Of a stretch of DNA of 64,000 nt, positions 1 through 8,811 are shown piece after piece (position 1 is the first letter of the stretch; the number at the start of each line of letters is the position of its first letter). This DNA comes from Nocardiopsis quinghaiensis (GTDB lineage: Bacteria; Actinomycetota; Actinomycetes; Streptosporangiales; Streptosporangiaceae): contig NZ_VWVU01000007.1 in the NCBI RefSeq assembly GCF_008638365.1, positions 124,001 through 188,000 of the forward strand. Direction: 5' to 3'. Made by a program: the position numbers and the translations under genes. The notes below the pieces were generated by a model. It was not told the origin of the DNA. It saw nothing but the letters and a program-made list of their open reading frames with translations, and ran no database searches.

Positions 1-17
1 CGGTCCATCGGACACAA

Positions 18-55
18 GAGGGCCGGGACACCCCTGTCGGGGCGCCCCGGCCCTC
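18..55 (-). terminator. Rho-independent-type hairpin downstream of hflX
   Basis: A perfect 10-bp stem (GAGGGCCGGG at 18-27 against 46-55) encloses a second small stem, CCCC-TGTC-GGGG. It lies about 35 bp past the hflX stop codon. There is no U-tract, as is usual for actinobacterial terminators. Confidence 0.7.
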
Positions 56-88
56 GGCCGTCACGGTGCGCGGTGTACCACGCTGTTC

Positions 89-1624
89 TCAGACCGCGCT
101 GGGCGTGTACTCGTTCAGCTTGGCGGCGAGCGGCTCGGGGACGAAGGCGTGGATCGCCGTGCCCTCGGCGGTGTGCTCCTCGCTGAGGATGCGCCCCTCC
201 TCGTGCACCCGGGCGACGAGGTCGCCCCGGGAGTACGGAACGAGCGCGCGCACCTCGTGCGCCAGTTCGGGCAGCGCCTCGGCCAGGGCCGCCACCAGTT
301 CGGGCACGCCCTCCCCGGTGCGGGCCGAGACCTCGACCATGTCCGGATAGCGGGTACGCAGCGCCCTGAGCACGTCGGGGTCGGCGGCGTCCACCTTGTT
401 GACCACGACGAGTTCGGGCACGTCGACGGCGTCGATGTCGCCGAACACCTCGCGGACCGCGCTGATCTGGGTCTCGGGGTCGGGGTGGGACCCGTCGACC
501 ACGTGCACGATCAGGTCGGAGTCGGCGACCTCCTCCAGGGTGGACCGGAAGGCCTCCACCAGCTGGTGCGGCAGGTGCCGGACGAAGCCGACGGTGTCGC
601 TGAGCGTGAATCCGCGGCCGTCGGGCGTACGCGCCTGTCGGACGGTCGGGTCCAGGGTGGCGAACAGGGCGTTCTCCACCAGGACGCCGGCGCCGGTCAG
701 CCGGTTGAGCAGGCTCGACTTGCCCGCGTTGGTGTACCCGGCGATGGCCACGGACGGCACCTCGCGGGTGCGGCGGACGTCGCGCTTGACCTCGCGCGCG
801 GTGCGCATGTGGGCGAGCTGGCGCCGCAGCTTGGCCATCTTGTCGTTGATGCGTCGGCGGTCGGTCTCGATCTTGGTCTCACCGGGACCGCGCAGGCCCA
901 CGCCGCCGCCGGATCCGCCGCCGGAGCCACCCGCCTGACGGGACAGGGAGTCACCCCAGCCACGCAGTCGCGGCAGCAGGTAGCTGAGCTGGGCGAGCTC
1001 GACCTGGGCCTTGCCCTCGCTGCTACGCGCGTGCTGGGCGAAGATGTCCAGGATCAGGGCGGTGCGGTCGATCACCTTGACCTTGACCACGTCCTCCAGC
1101 TGGCGCAGCTGGCCCGGGGTGAGTTCCCCGTCGCAGATCACGGTGTCGGCGCCGGTGGCCTCCACGACGTCGTGCAGCTCGGCGGCCTTGCCCTTGCCGA
1201 CGTAGGTGGCGGGGTCGGGCTTGGAGCGGCGCTGGGTGAGGCCTTCGAGGACGAGGGCGCCCGCGGTCTCGGACAGGGCCGCCAGCTCGACGAGCGAGTT
1301 GTCGGCCTCGGTCTGGGTCCCGCTGGTCCACACGCCGATGAGGACGACGCGCTCCAGCCGCAGGGACCGGTACTCGACCTCGGTGACGTCGGTGAGCTCG
1401 GTGGAAAGCCCCTGCACGCGGCGCAGCGCGTGACGCTCGGCGAGTTCCATCTCGCCCTGGTCGGGGGCGTTGTTCGGGTCGTCGTAGCGGTCGCCGCCGG
1501 TGGCCTGGGCCTCGCGGGACGCGTCTGTTGCGTTGACCCCGTCCCCGACGGTGATCGCCTCGCGGAACGCGTCCTCGGCCTCGTGGCCGTGACGGGCGCT
1601 TCCGCGGGTGTCAGCTGTATTCAT
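89..1624 (-). CDS. hflX: GTPase HflX
   Basis: HflX is a ribosome-associated TRAFAC-class GTPase; family members split stalled or stressed ribosomes. The 511-residue protein shows the N-terminal HflX domain (TYVGKGKAAEL, then DGELTPGQ), a glycine-rich linker (GGSGGGSGGG) and the family signature GPGETKIETDRR. A G domain follows with G1 GYTNAGKSS near residue 295, G3 DTVGF, G4 NKVD and a G5-like SARTGEG. The ATG is preceded by GGAGGG at good spacing. The first ~85 residues are acidic, low-complexity and not conserved in the family, so an internal start cannot be fully excluded. It is a single-gene unit, divergent from aceB. Confidence 0.95.
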   Translation of the reverse strand: MNTADTRGSARHGHEAEDAFREAITVGDGVNATDASREAQATGGDRYDDPNNAPDQGEMELAERHALRRVQGLSTELTDVTEVEYRSLRLERVVLIGVWTSGTQTEADNSLVELAALSETAGALVLEGLTQRRSKPDPATYVGKGKAAELHDVVEATGADTVICDGELTPGQLRQLEDVVKVKVIDRTALILDIFAQHARSSEGKAQVELAQLSYLLPRLRGWGDSLSRQAGGSGGGSGGGVGLRGPGETKIETDRRRINDKMAKLRRQLAHMRTAREVKRDVRRTREVPSVAIAGYTNAGKSSLLNRLTGAGVLVENALFATLDPTVRQARTPDGRGFTLSDTVGFVRHLPHQLVEAFRSTLEEVADSDLIVHVVDGSHPDPETQISAVREVFGDIDAVDVPELVVVNKVDAADPDVLRALRTRYPDMVEVSARTGEGVPELVAALAEALPELAHEVRALVPYSRGDLVARVHEEGRILSEEHTAEGTAIHAFVPEPLAAKLNEYTPSAV

Positions 1625-1965
1625 ATCCCTCCAGGTGGGTCAACGTGATCGCCACCGTGATTCTTCCCGTGGCCGGGCCGTGGCGGTGCCCTGTCGAGTC
1701 GATGGTGACACCTCGTCTTCGCCGGGGCACCTGAATTATCGCAGGACGCGCGGCGGAGCACGGCACCGCGCGCGGACGCGGGGCGGATCCGCGTCACCTC
1801 CGGCCAAGAACCCGAGAACTCACGCGGAGAAGTTTTTACGACCTTCCCGTAGCGGGAAACTTCCCGGTCATGTGAGACACGCGCGACGTTGACCGCCCGA
1901 AGAACCGGACGGTAACTTAGTTTTCCACATACCAGAAGCTTATTTCGTATTGCGGAAGGTTTTCC
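1625..1965. promoter_or_regulatory. Divergent hflX/aceB intergenic region
   Basis: This is a 341-bp gap with no credible ORF. It must hold both divergent promoters. The last ~50 bp before aceB are clearly AT-richer than the surroundings and contain two 15-bp palindrome-like elements, annotated separately. No other structure was seen. Confidence 0.6.
1923..1957 (+). promoter_or_regulatory. Two tandem 15-bp operator-like palindromes in front of aceB
   Basis: Site 1 is TTCCACATACCAGAA (1923-1937) and site 2 is TTTCGTATTGCGGAA (1943-1957). Their centres are 20 bp apart, about two helical turns. Site 2 runs into the GGAAGG ribosome-binding site (1954-1959) of aceB. A third copy, TTCCACAAAACGGAA, lies before glcD. 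The form TTYC(G/A)-N5-C(G/A)RAA is the kind of pseudo-palindrome bound by IclR-family regulators of glyoxylate and allantoin genes. Assignment to that family is inference; no such regulator is in the window. Confidence 0.55.
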
Positions 1966-3570
1966 ATGGGCGCCACGCACGGGGTCGAGATCACAGGTCC
2001 CCTCCACGAACGGTTCGACGAGATCCTCACCGAGGACGCCCTCGCCCTCGTCGCCGAGCTGCACCGCACCTTCGAGGGGCGCCGTCAGGAGCTCCTCGCC
2101 GCGCGCGAGGCCCGGCAGGAGCAGATCTCGGCGGGTGCCGACCTCGACTTCCTCCCCGAGACCAAGCACATCCGCGAGGACGACGGCTGGCGGGTCGCCC
2201 CGCCCGCCCCGGGCATCACGGACCGGCGGGTCGAGATCACCGGCCCCACCGACCGCAAGATGACCATCAACGCGCTCAACTCCGGCGCCAAGGTGTGGCT
2301 GGCCGACTTCGAGGACGCCAACACCCCGCTGTGGGAGAACATGATCGGCGGGCAGCTCAACCTGCGCGACGCGCTCGACCGCCAGGTCGACTTCACCTCG
2401 CCCCAGGGCAAGGCCTACGCGCTGAAGGAGGACGACGAGCTCGCCACCATCGTCGTGCGCCCGCGCGGCTGGCACCTGGACGAGAAGCACATCCTCGTGG
2501 ACGGGCGGCGTGTCAGCGGCGGCATCGTCGACTTCGCCCTCTACTTCTTCCACTGCGCCCAGCGCCAGATCGACAAGGGCAAGGGCCCCTACTTCTACCT
2601 GCCCAAGATGGAGAGCCACCTGGAGGCCCGCCTCTGGAACGACATCTTCGTCCTGGCCCAGGAGCGCCTGGGGATCGCGCGCGGCACCATCCGCGCCACC
2701 TGCCTGATCGAGACCATCCCGGCCGCGTTCGAGATGGAGGAGATCCTCTACGAGCTGCGTGAGCACTCCGCCGGGCTCAACGCGGGCCGCTGGGACTACC
2801 TGTTCAGCATCATCAAGGTCCACCGCACCCGCGGCCGCGGCTTCCTGCTCCCCGAGCGCAACGCCGTCACCATGACCGCGCCGATGATGCGGGCCTACAC
2901 CGAACTGCTGGTCAAGACCTGCCACAAGCGCGGAGCGCACGCCATCGGGGGCATGGCGGCCTTCATCCCCTCCCGCAAGGACGAGGAGGTCAACAAGGTC
3001 GCCTTCGCCAAGGTCCGCGACGACAAGTCCCGCGAGTCCGGCGACGGCTTCGACGGCTCCTGGGTCGCCCACCCCGACCTGGTCCCGGTCGCCATGGAGA
3101 TCTTCGACGGCGTCCTGGGCGAGCGCCCGAACCAGATCGACAAGCAGCGCCCCGAGGTGGAGGTGTCCGCCGCCGACCTGCTCGCCGTCAGCCGGACCCC
3201 GGGCGGTGTCACCCTCGCCGGTCTGCGCGGCAACATCAACGTCGCCCTGCAGTACCTGGCGTCGTGGATGGGCGGCAACGGCGCGGTGGCCATCCACAAC
3301 CTGATGGAGGACGCCGCGACCGCCGAGATCTCGCGCTCCCAGATCTGGCAGTGGCTGCACAACGACATCACCCTCGACAACGGCCCCAAGGTCACCGCCG
3401 ACCTGGTCAAGGAGATCATCGACGAGGAGCTGGCGGCCATCCGGGAGTCCCTGGGCCAGAACTTCGACGAGGCCCTGTTCAAGCAGGCCACCGAGCTGTT
3501 CACCGAGGTCGCCCTCGCCGACGACTACGTCGACTTCCTGACGCTTCCCGCCTACGAGCGCATGCCGTAA
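1966..3570 (+). CDS. aceB: Malate synthase A
   Basis: The enzyme condenses glyoxylate with acetyl-CoA to give malate, the second step of the glyoxylate bypass and the outlet for glyoxylate made from glycolate or allantoin. The 534-residue length and the segments DFEDANTPLWEN, GWHLDEKH, AGRWDYLFS and GGMAAFIPSRKD are typical of the AceB (MSA) form rather than the ~720-residue GlcB form. The ATG has GGAAGG 6 bp upstream. The next genes, glcDEF, make glyoxylate, so the two units form one pathway. Palindromes overlapping the leader suggest repression from a DNA-binding regulator. Confidence 0.95.
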   Translation: MGATHGVEITGPLHERFDEILTEDALALVAELHRTFEGRRQELLAAREARQEQISAGADLDFLPETKHIREDDGWRVAPPAPGITDRRVEITGPTDRKMTINALNSGAKVWLADFEDANTPLWENMIGGQLNLRDALDRQVDFTSPQGKAYALKEDDELATIVVRPRGWHLDEKHILVDGRRVSGGIVDFALYFFHCAQRQIDKGKGPYFYLPKMESHLEARLWNDIFVLAQERLGIARGTIRATCLIETIPAAFEMEEILYELREHSAGLNAGRWDYLFSIIKVHRTRGRGFLLPERNAVTMTAPMMRAYTELLVKTCHKRGAHAIGGMAAFIPSRKDEEVNKVAFAKVRDDKSRESGDGFDGSWVAHPDLVPVAMEIFDGVLGERPNQIDKQRPEVEVSAADLLAVSRTPGGVTLAGLRGNINVALQYLASWMGGNGAVAIHNLMEDAATAEISRSQIWQWLHNDITLDNGPKVTADLVKEIIDEELAAIRESLGQNFDEALFKQATELFTEVALADDYVDFLTLPAYERMP

Positions 3571-3582
3571 TTCCGACACAAA

Positions 3583-3597
3583 TTCCACAAAACGGAA
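3583..3597 (+). promoter_or_regulatory. 15-bp operator-like palindrome between aceB and glcD
   Basis: TTCCACAAAACGGAA has the same TTCC-N7-GGAA layout as the sites before aceB. It starts 13 bp after the aceB stop, inside an AT-rich patch, and just before a terminator hairpin. It may control transcription into glcDEF. Confidence 0.5.
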
Positions 3598-3610
3598 AAT
3601 GATGTCCACC

Positions 3611-3636
3611 GTGCCCCTTGCCTCGGCAGGGGGCAC
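3611..3636 (+). terminator. Terminator/attenuator hairpin after aceB
   Basis: A 12-bp inverted repeat with one G-T pair (3611-3622 against 3625-3636, core GTGCCCC/GGGGCAC). It is 40 bp after the aceB stop. It also lies downstream of the palindrome at 3583, so if the glc promoter is there, the hairpin would sit in the glcD leader. Confidence 0.65.
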
Positions 3637-3652
3637 GGTCGTACTTTCGCCT

Positions 3653-3664
3653 TGCGAGCTCGCA
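3653..3664 (+). promoter_or_regulatory. Perfect 12-bp palindrome upstream of glcD
   Basis: TGCGAGCTCGCA is self-complementary and flanked by TCGCC (3647-3651) and GGCGA (3668-3672), extending the symmetry. It ends 53 bp before the glcD ATG, where an operator or a short mRNA hairpin could act. Function not established. Confidence 0.4.
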
Positions 3665-3717
3665 TCCGGCGAGGGCGGGACCAGCCGTGTCGGCGCCGGT
3701 GGAACCGGGAGGCCTCC

Positions 3718-5208
3718 ATGTCCGAGAGCGCGACCTCGACGAGGGACCAGGCCGGCGTGGCCGCGCTCGTCCCGCGGCTGCGCCGGATCTGCGGCGAGGA
3801 CGGCGTCCTCACCGACACCGCCCGGCGCCGCACCTACGAGAGCGACGGCCTCACCCGCCACCGCGCCGTCCCCGGCGTCGTCGTGCTGCCCACCACCGCC
3901 GACCAGGTCGCCGCCGTCGTGCGCCTGTGCGCCGAGAACGGCGTGCCCTTCGTCCCGCGCGGGGCGGGCACCGGCCTGTCGGCGGGAGCACTCCCCCACG
4001 CCGAGGGCGTCCTGCTCGTCACCTCGCGTATGCGCCGCGTCCTGGAGATCGACGTCGAGAACGAGTGCGCCGTCGTCGAACCCGGCGTGGCCAACCTCGA
4101 CGTCACCCGCGCCGCCGCGCCGTACGGCTACCACTACGCCCCCGACCCCTCCAGCCAGCAGGTGTGCTCCGTGGGCGGCAACGTCGCCGAGAACTCCGGC
4201 GGCGCCCACTGCCTCAAGTACGGGTTCACCGTCAACCACGTGCGCGGCCTGGACATCGTCACCCCCTCCGGCGAACTGGTGAGCCTGGGCGGCAAGAGCC
4301 CCGGCGCGCACGGCTACGACCTCATCGGGGCCTTCATCGGCTCCGAGGGCACCCTGGGCGTGGCCACCCGCGTCACCGTCGGCCTCACCCGGTCGCCGGA
4401 GCGGACCGTCACCCTGCTCTCCGCGTTCGCCTCGATGGACGCGGGCGGGCGGGCGGTCAGCTCGATCATCTCCGCCGGGGTGCTGCCCTCGGCCATCGAG
4501 ATGATGGACGCACTGGCCATCGAGGCCGCCGAGAGGGCCGTGGCCTGCGACTACCCCGAAGGCGCCGCCGCCGTGCTGGTCGTGGAACTGGACGGGCCCG
4601 CCGCCGAGGTCGACGCCCAACTCGCCGAGGTCACCCGGCTGTGCTCGGAGGCGGGCGCCTTCGAGACCCGCACCGCCACCGGAGCCGACGAGCGCGCCCG
4701 GATCTGGAAGGGCCGCAAGTCGGCCTTCGCCGCCGTCGGCCGGATCAGCCCCGCCTACATCGTCCAGGACGGCGTCGTCCCGCGCACCGCCCTGTCCGAG
4801 GTGCTGCGCCGCATCACCGAACTGTCGGCCGCCAGCGGCATCCGCGTCGCCAACGTCTTCCACGCCGGGGACGGCAACCTGCATCCGCTCGTGCTGTTCG
4901 ACGACGCCGAGCCCGGCGCGGAGGAACGGGCCGAGGAGGTCTCCGGGGCCATCCTGGACCTGTGCATCGAACACGGCGGGTCCATCACCGGCGAGCACGG
5001 TGTGGGCGTGGACAAGGCGTGCAAGATGCCGCGCATGTACGGACCCGACGACCTGGCCACCTTCGACCTGTTCCGCCGGGCCCTGGACCCGGACGGGATC
5101 GCCAACCCGGACAAGCTGCTGCCCACCCCGCGCCTGTGCGGTGAGCAACCCGGCGTGCACCGGAAGGTGCACCCGCTGGTGGAGTCGGGAGTGGCCGAGC
5201 AGTTCTGA
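3718..5208 (+). CDS. glcD: Glycolate oxidase FAD subunit GlcD
   Basis: This 496-residue FAD-dependent 2-hydroxyacid oxidase is the catalytic subunit that turns glycolate into glyoxylate. The N-terminal FAD_binding_4 domain contains PRGAGTGLSAG (about residues 78-88) and the glycine-rich SVGGNVAENSGG. The C-terminal FAD-oxidase domain contains HAGDGNLHP (from residue 382) and GEHGVG (about 425). I chose the ATG at 3718 because GGGAGG precedes it at good spacing; the longer frame back to a TTG at 3652 adds an unconserved arginine-rich stretch. With glcE and glcF downstream this is a full three-subunit glycolate oxidase. Taken alone it could be a D-lactate dehydrogenase. Confidence 0.9.
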   Translation: MSESATSTRDQAGVAALVPRLRRICGEDGVLTDTARRRTYESDGLTRHRAVPGVVVLPTTADQVAAVVRLCAENGVPFVPRGAGTGLSAGALPHAEGVLLVTSRMRRVLEIDVENECAVVEPGVANLDVTRAAAPYGYHYAPDPSSQQVCSVGGNVAENSGGAHCLKYGFTVNHVRGLDIVTPSGELVSLGGKSPGAHGYDLIGAFIGSEGTLGVATRVTVGLTRSPERTVTLLSAFASMDAGGRAVSSIISAGVLPSAIEMMDALAIEAAERAVACDYPEGAAAVLVVELDGPAAEVDAQLAEVTRLCSEAGAFETRTATGADERARIWKGRKSAFAAVGRISPAYIVQDGVVPRTALSEVLRRITELSAASGIRVANVFHAGDGNLHPLVLFDDAEPGAEERAEEVSGAILDLCIEHGGSITGEHGVGVDKACKMPRMYGPDDLATFDLFRRALDPDGIANPDKLLPTPRLCGEQPGVHRKVHPLVESGVAEQF

Positions 5209-5252
5209 GCAGCGGGGGCACGCCGGGCAGGACACGAGAGTGGGGAGACACG

Positions 5253-6476
5253 TTGACACTCGCCGGGGAGTCGGGCACCGGGGGCCGAGCCCTGCGGGAG
5301 GGGACCCGCGCCGACGCGGTGGGCGGTCTGGTCCCCGCGCACGTGGCGCGCCCCGACGGCACCGAGGCGCTGGGACGGGTCATGGCGGCCGCCGCGCGGG
5401 AGCGGCTGTCCGTCGTCGCGCGCGGCAACGGCACGGCCCTGGACTGGGGCGGCGTCCCCCGCCGCCTGGACCTCCTCGTGGACACCACCGGCCTGTCCTG
5501 GATCGAGCACATCGCGGGCGACCTGGTGGTGGAGGTCGGCGCGGGCACCCCCGTGGCCGAGCTGTACGGGGTGCTGGCCGCCGCCGGACAGCGGCTGTCC
5601 ATGGACCCGGTGCGCACGGGCGGCACCGTGGGCGGGATGGTCGCCACGGGTGTGAGCGGTCCGCGCCGCCTGCTCAGCGGGGCGCTGCGCGACCTGGTCA
5701 TCGGCATGACGGTGGTACGCGCCGACGGGGTGGTGGCACGCAGCGGCGGCCGAGTGGTCAAGAACGTGGCCGGGTACGACCTGGCCAAGCTGCACACCGG
5801 CGGTCTGGGCACCCTGGGCGTGGTCGCCTCGGTGGCCCTGCGCCTGCACCCGCTCCCTCCGGCCCTGCGTGTGGTGGGCCGGGCGATGCCCTCCCGGGAG
5901 CACGCCGAGCGGACGCTGGCGGCGCTGCGGCGGAGCACGGTGGTGCCCTCGGCGGTGGAACTGGACCGGCCTCCGGAGGGGCCGGGACACCTGCGGGTGG
6001 TACTGGAGGGGACTCCGGGCGGCGTCGGGCCCCGGGTGGCCGAGACCGCCCGGCTCCTGGGCTCGGACCCGGAGGTGGCCGACGCCCTGCCCGGAGGCTG
6101 GGGCGTGCTGCCCACGGAGGGCACGCTCGCCCTGGTGTCGGTGCCTCCCGCCGAGAGCGTCCGGGCCGCCGCATGGGTGGGTGAGCTCTCCGGCGCGGTG
6201 AACGCGGCCGCGCACGTCACCGGTTCCCTCCCGGCGGGCGCGCTGTACGTGTCCTTCCCCCGGGGCACCGGAGCCGAGGCGGTGGGAACGGTGGTCGACG
6301 GCGTACGCTCCGTCCCCGACTGGTCGATGACCCTGCTGCGCGCCGAACCGCGCGTCCACGCCGCCGGGGTGGACCTGTGGGGCGAGGTCCCCGGACTGCC
6401 GCTGATGCGGGCGGTCAAGGACTCCTTCGACCCCGGCCGCCGACTGGCCCCCGGGCGTTTCGCGGGCGGCATCTGA
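5253..6476 (+). CDS. glcE: Glycolate oxidase subunit GlcE
   Basis: GlcE is the second FAD-binding (PCMH-fold) subunit of glycolate oxidase. The 407-residue protein has an N-terminal FAD_binding_4 half (VVARGNGTALDWGG, DLVVEVGAGTPVAEL, GGTVGGMVATGVSGPRR, VKNVAGYDLAKLHTG) and ends with FDPGRRLAPGRF, the usual GlcE C-terminus. It starts at TTG with GGGGAG (5242-5247) 5 nt upstream, 44 bp after glcD. It probably needs GlcD and GlcF for activity. Confidence 0.9.
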   Translation: MTLAGESGTGGRALREGTRADAVGGLVPAHVARPDGTEALGRVMAAAARERLSVVARGNGTALDWGGVPRRLDLLVDTTGLSWIEHIAGDLVVEVGAGTPVAELYGVLAAAGQRLSMDPVRTGGTVGGMVATGVSGPRRLLSGALRDLVIGMTVVRADGVVARSGGRVVKNVAGYDLAKLHTGGLGTLGVVASVALRLHPLPPALRVVGRAMPSREHAERTLAALRRSTVVPSAVELDRPPEGPGHLRVVLEGTPGGVGPRVAETARLLGSDPEVADALPGGWGVLPTEGTLALVSVPPAESVRAAAWVGELSGAVNAAAHVTGSLPAGALYVSFPRGTGAEAVGTVVDGVRSVPDWSMTLLRAEPRVHAAGVDLWGEVPGLPLMRAVKDSFDPGRRLAPGRFAGGI

Positions 6477-6502
6477 AAGACCACGAGTACCCGGGAGGGC
6501 CC

Positions 6503-7867
6503 GTGACCGACCTACCGACCGGCGCCGCGGACGAGGCCGAGCGCGGGACCGCGGACGAGGCCGCGGACGAGCGCGAGCGACTGTTCGGCGACCTCCTCGA
6601 CGACTGCGTCCACTGCGGGTTCTGCCTGCCCACCTGCCCAACGCACGTGCTGTGGGGGCAGGAAATGGACTCACCGCGCGGGCGCATCCACCTGATGGAG
6701 CAGACGCACACCGAGGACGTGCTCACCGAGACCGCCGTCGGACACTTCGACAACTGCCTGGGCTGCCTGGCGTGCGTGTCCGCGTGCCCGTCGGGGGTGG
6801 CCTACGACGCCCTCATCGAGCACACCCGGCACCGGGTGGAGGCCGAGTACGACCGCCCCCGGGGCGAGCGTGCGCTGCGGGGGGCGATCTTCGCGCTCTT
6901 CCCCTACCGGAGCAGACTGCGGCTGCTGCGCGGCCCCCTGCGCGCCTACCAGGCCAGCGGTGCGTCCTCGCTGGTACGGCGGTCGGGGCTGCTGGAGCGG
7001 ATCTCCCCGTCCCTGGCCGCGATGGAGCGCGTCTCACCGCCGCTGTCCCCTCCCCCGCCCGCGCTGCCGGAACTGGTGCCCGCCGTCGGACGGGCGCGGG
7101 CCCGGGTGGGCATGCTGGTGGGCTGCGTGCAGGGGGCGTTCTTCCCCGAGGTCAACACCGCGACCGCGCGCGTACTGGCCCTGGAGGGCTGTGACGTGGT
7201 CGTTCCCCGAGATCAGGGCTGTTGCGGCGCCCTGTCCGGACACGCCGGGCGGCTTGAGGAGTCCGCCGGCTTCGCCCGGCGCCTGATCGAGGTGTTCGAA
7301 CGCGAGCGCGTGGACCGGATCGTGGTCAACTCGGCGGGGTGCGGCTCCAGCATGAAGCACTTCGACCGCACCCTGGCAGAGGCGGGCTCCGACGAGGCAT
7401 GGGTGCGCCGGGGCCGGGCCCTGGCCGAGCGGGTCGCGGACCTCACCGAGTTCCTGGTGGACCTGGGCCCGCGCGCCGAGCGCCGTCCCCTCCCCCTGCA
7501 CGTGGCCTACCACGACGCGTGCCACCTCTCCCACGGACAGGGCGTCACCCGGCCGCCCCGCGCCCTGCTCGCGGACATCCCCGGACTGAGGGTGTCCGAC
7601 CTGCCCGACAGGGACATCTGCTGCGGCTCGGCGGGGGTGTACAACCTCCTCAAGCCGGAGGCCGCCGGCGAACTGGGCGACCGCAAGGGCCGGGACGTGG
7701 CCTCCACCGGAGCGGACGCGCTGGTCTCGGGCAACCCCGGGTGCTCGCTGCAGATCGCCGCCGCCATGGAACGCGCGGGCTCTCCGATCGCCGTGACGCA
7801 CACCGCCCGGGTGCTGGACGCCTCCCTGCGCGGCCTGACCGTGGAGCGGCTCCTCGGACGTAGCTGA
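6503..7867 (+). CDS. glcF: Glycolate oxidase iron-sulfur subunit GlcF
   Basis: GlcF passes electrons from the flavin subunits to the quinone pool at the membrane. Of 454 residues, the N-terminus carries two 4Fe-4S motifs, CVHCGFCLPTCP (from about residue 35) and CLGCLACVSACP (about 85). Two CCG domains follow (DQGCCGALSGH; YHDACH and DICCGSAGVYN). The GTG start has CGGGAGGG just upstream, 26 bp after glcE. It ends 21 bp from the convergent dapF stop. No obvious terminator separates the two. Confidence 0.92.
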   Translation: MTDLPTGAADEAERGTADEAADERERLFGDLLDDCVHCGFCLPTCPTHVLWGQEMDSPRGRIHLMEQTHTEDVLTETAVGHFDNCLGCLACVSACPSGVAYDALIEHTRHRVEAEYDRPRGERALRGAIFALFPYRSRLRLLRGPLRAYQASGASSLVRRSGLLERISPSLAAMERVSPPLSPPPPALPELVPAVGRARARVGMLVGCVQGAFFPEVNTATARVLALEGCDVVVPRDQGCCGALSGHAGRLEESAGFARRLIEVFERERVDRIVVNSAGCGSSMKHFDRTLAEAGSDEAWVRRGRALAERVADLTEFLVDLGPRAERRPLPLHVAYHDACHLSHGQGVTRPPRALLADIPGLRVSDLPDRDICCGSAGVYNLLKPEAAGELGDRKGRDVASTGADALVSGNPGCSLQIAAAMERAGSPIAVTHTARVLDASLRGLTVERLLGRS

Positions 7868-7888
7868 CGGGGGAGCAGTGCCCAGGGC

Positions 7889-8704
7889 TCAGACCAGCGA
7901 CGTCTCACCCTCGGCCACGATGACGGCGGGGCCGCGCAACCGCGCGCCGTCCAGGTCCAGGAGCACGGTGCACTCGCCCCCGGGGACCCGCACACGCCAG
8001 GTCGCGGCCTCGCCCGGAGGGCTGGCGGCCATCGCGGCGGCGACGATCCCGGTGCCGCAGGAACGGGTCTCGCCGGAGCCGCGCTCGTACACGCGCATCT
8101 CCAGCACCCCCGGAGCGACCTCGTCGTACACCTCGACGTTGGCACCGGAGGGGAAGGCCTCGCCGTCCAGCACCGGCGGCTCGCTCAGGTCCACCTCCGC
8201 GACGGTTCCGGCCACCTCGCAGGCCAGGTGGGGGTTGCCCACGGAGATCTGCGTGCCGTGCACCACCTGCCGGGCCAGCTTGGCGGAGGAGGTCCCGTGC
8301 ACCTCCACGAAGCCCATGTCCACGGTGATGTCGCCGTCGGCCTCGACGCGCACCTCCTTGGCGCCGTCACGGGTGCCCACCTCGAAGCGATCACCCTGGA
8401 CGAGTCCCGCGTGCAGCAGGTAGCGGGCGAACACTCTCACCCCGTTGCCGCACATCTCGGCGACGCTCCCGTCGGCGTTGCGGTAGTCCATGAACCACTC
8501 GGGGCGCTCGGCCGTGCGCGCGGCCGGGGCGAGGGTCTCACCGAAGGCGCGCGTGCGCACCACACGCAGGACGCCGTCACCGCCGATCCCGGCCCGGCGG
8601 TCGCACAGCAGGCGGACGGTCTCCTCCGTGAGGTCGAGATCCCCTTCCGGATCGGGGAGTATCACGAAGTCGTTCTCTGTTCCGTGGCCCTTGGCGAATC
8701 GCAT
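7889..8704 (-). CDS. dapF: Diaminopimelate epimerase
   Basis: DapF converts LL- to meso-diaminopimelate for peptidoglycan and lysine. At 271 residues it has normal length. The two active-site cysteines are seen in EMCGNGVRVFARY and ETRSCGTGIVAAA, with GHGTENDFV at the N-terminus and QISVGNPHL in the middle. I start at the ATG giving MRFAKGHGTENDF. It has no good Shine-Dalgarno sequence, but a TAGGAT hexamer lies 7 nt upstream, which suggests a leaderless transcript. The upstream ATG (MVGMRF) is the alternative. Confidence 0.94.
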   Translation of the reverse strand: MRFAKGHGTENDFVILPDPEGDLDLTEETVRLLCDRRAGIGGDGVLRVVRTRAFGETLAPAARTAERPEWFMDYRNADGSVAEMCGNGVRVFARYLLHAGLVQGDRFEVGTRDGAKEVRVEADGDITVDMGFVEVHGTSSAKLARQVVHGTQISVGNPHLACEVAGTVAEVDLSEPPVLDGEAFPSGANVEVYDEVAPGVLEMRVYERGSGETRSCGTGIVAAAMAASPPGEAATWRVRVPGGECTVLLDLDGARLRGPAVIVAEGETSLV

Positions 8705-8711
8705 GCCGACC

Positions 8712-8717
8712 ATCCTA
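8712..8717 (-). promoter_or_regulatory. Probable -10 of a leaderless dapF promoter
   Basis: Reading the minus strand, TAGGAT is followed by 7 nt (GGTCGGC) and then the ATG. That places transcription initiation at or beside the start codon. No clear -35 was seen. Confidence 0.5.
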
Positions 8718-8799
8718 GGTGCGGCCGCCAACCCCGCCCGCTTCCCGTCCCCGGCGCCTCCGCCGGCGCCGGACGGGTCGGGGCAGGCCCCGGGCTGAA

Positions 8800-8805
8800 T
8801 ACGCT
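8800..8805 (+). promoter_or_regulatory. Probable -10 of the miaA promoter
   Basis: TACGCT is followed by GGAGGA and then the ATG. The GGAGG looks like a ribosome-binding site but is only 2 nt from the start codon, too close. A leaderless start from TACGCT is therefore plausible. Confidence 0.4.
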
Positions 8806-8811
8806 GGAGGA

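Noticed and set aside
1621..5259. A 1212-codon open frame on the minus strand across aceB and glcD
   Set aside because: It is the antisense shadow of two strongly supported genes; high GC removes stop codons. The translation is His/Gly/Asp-rich noise without domains.
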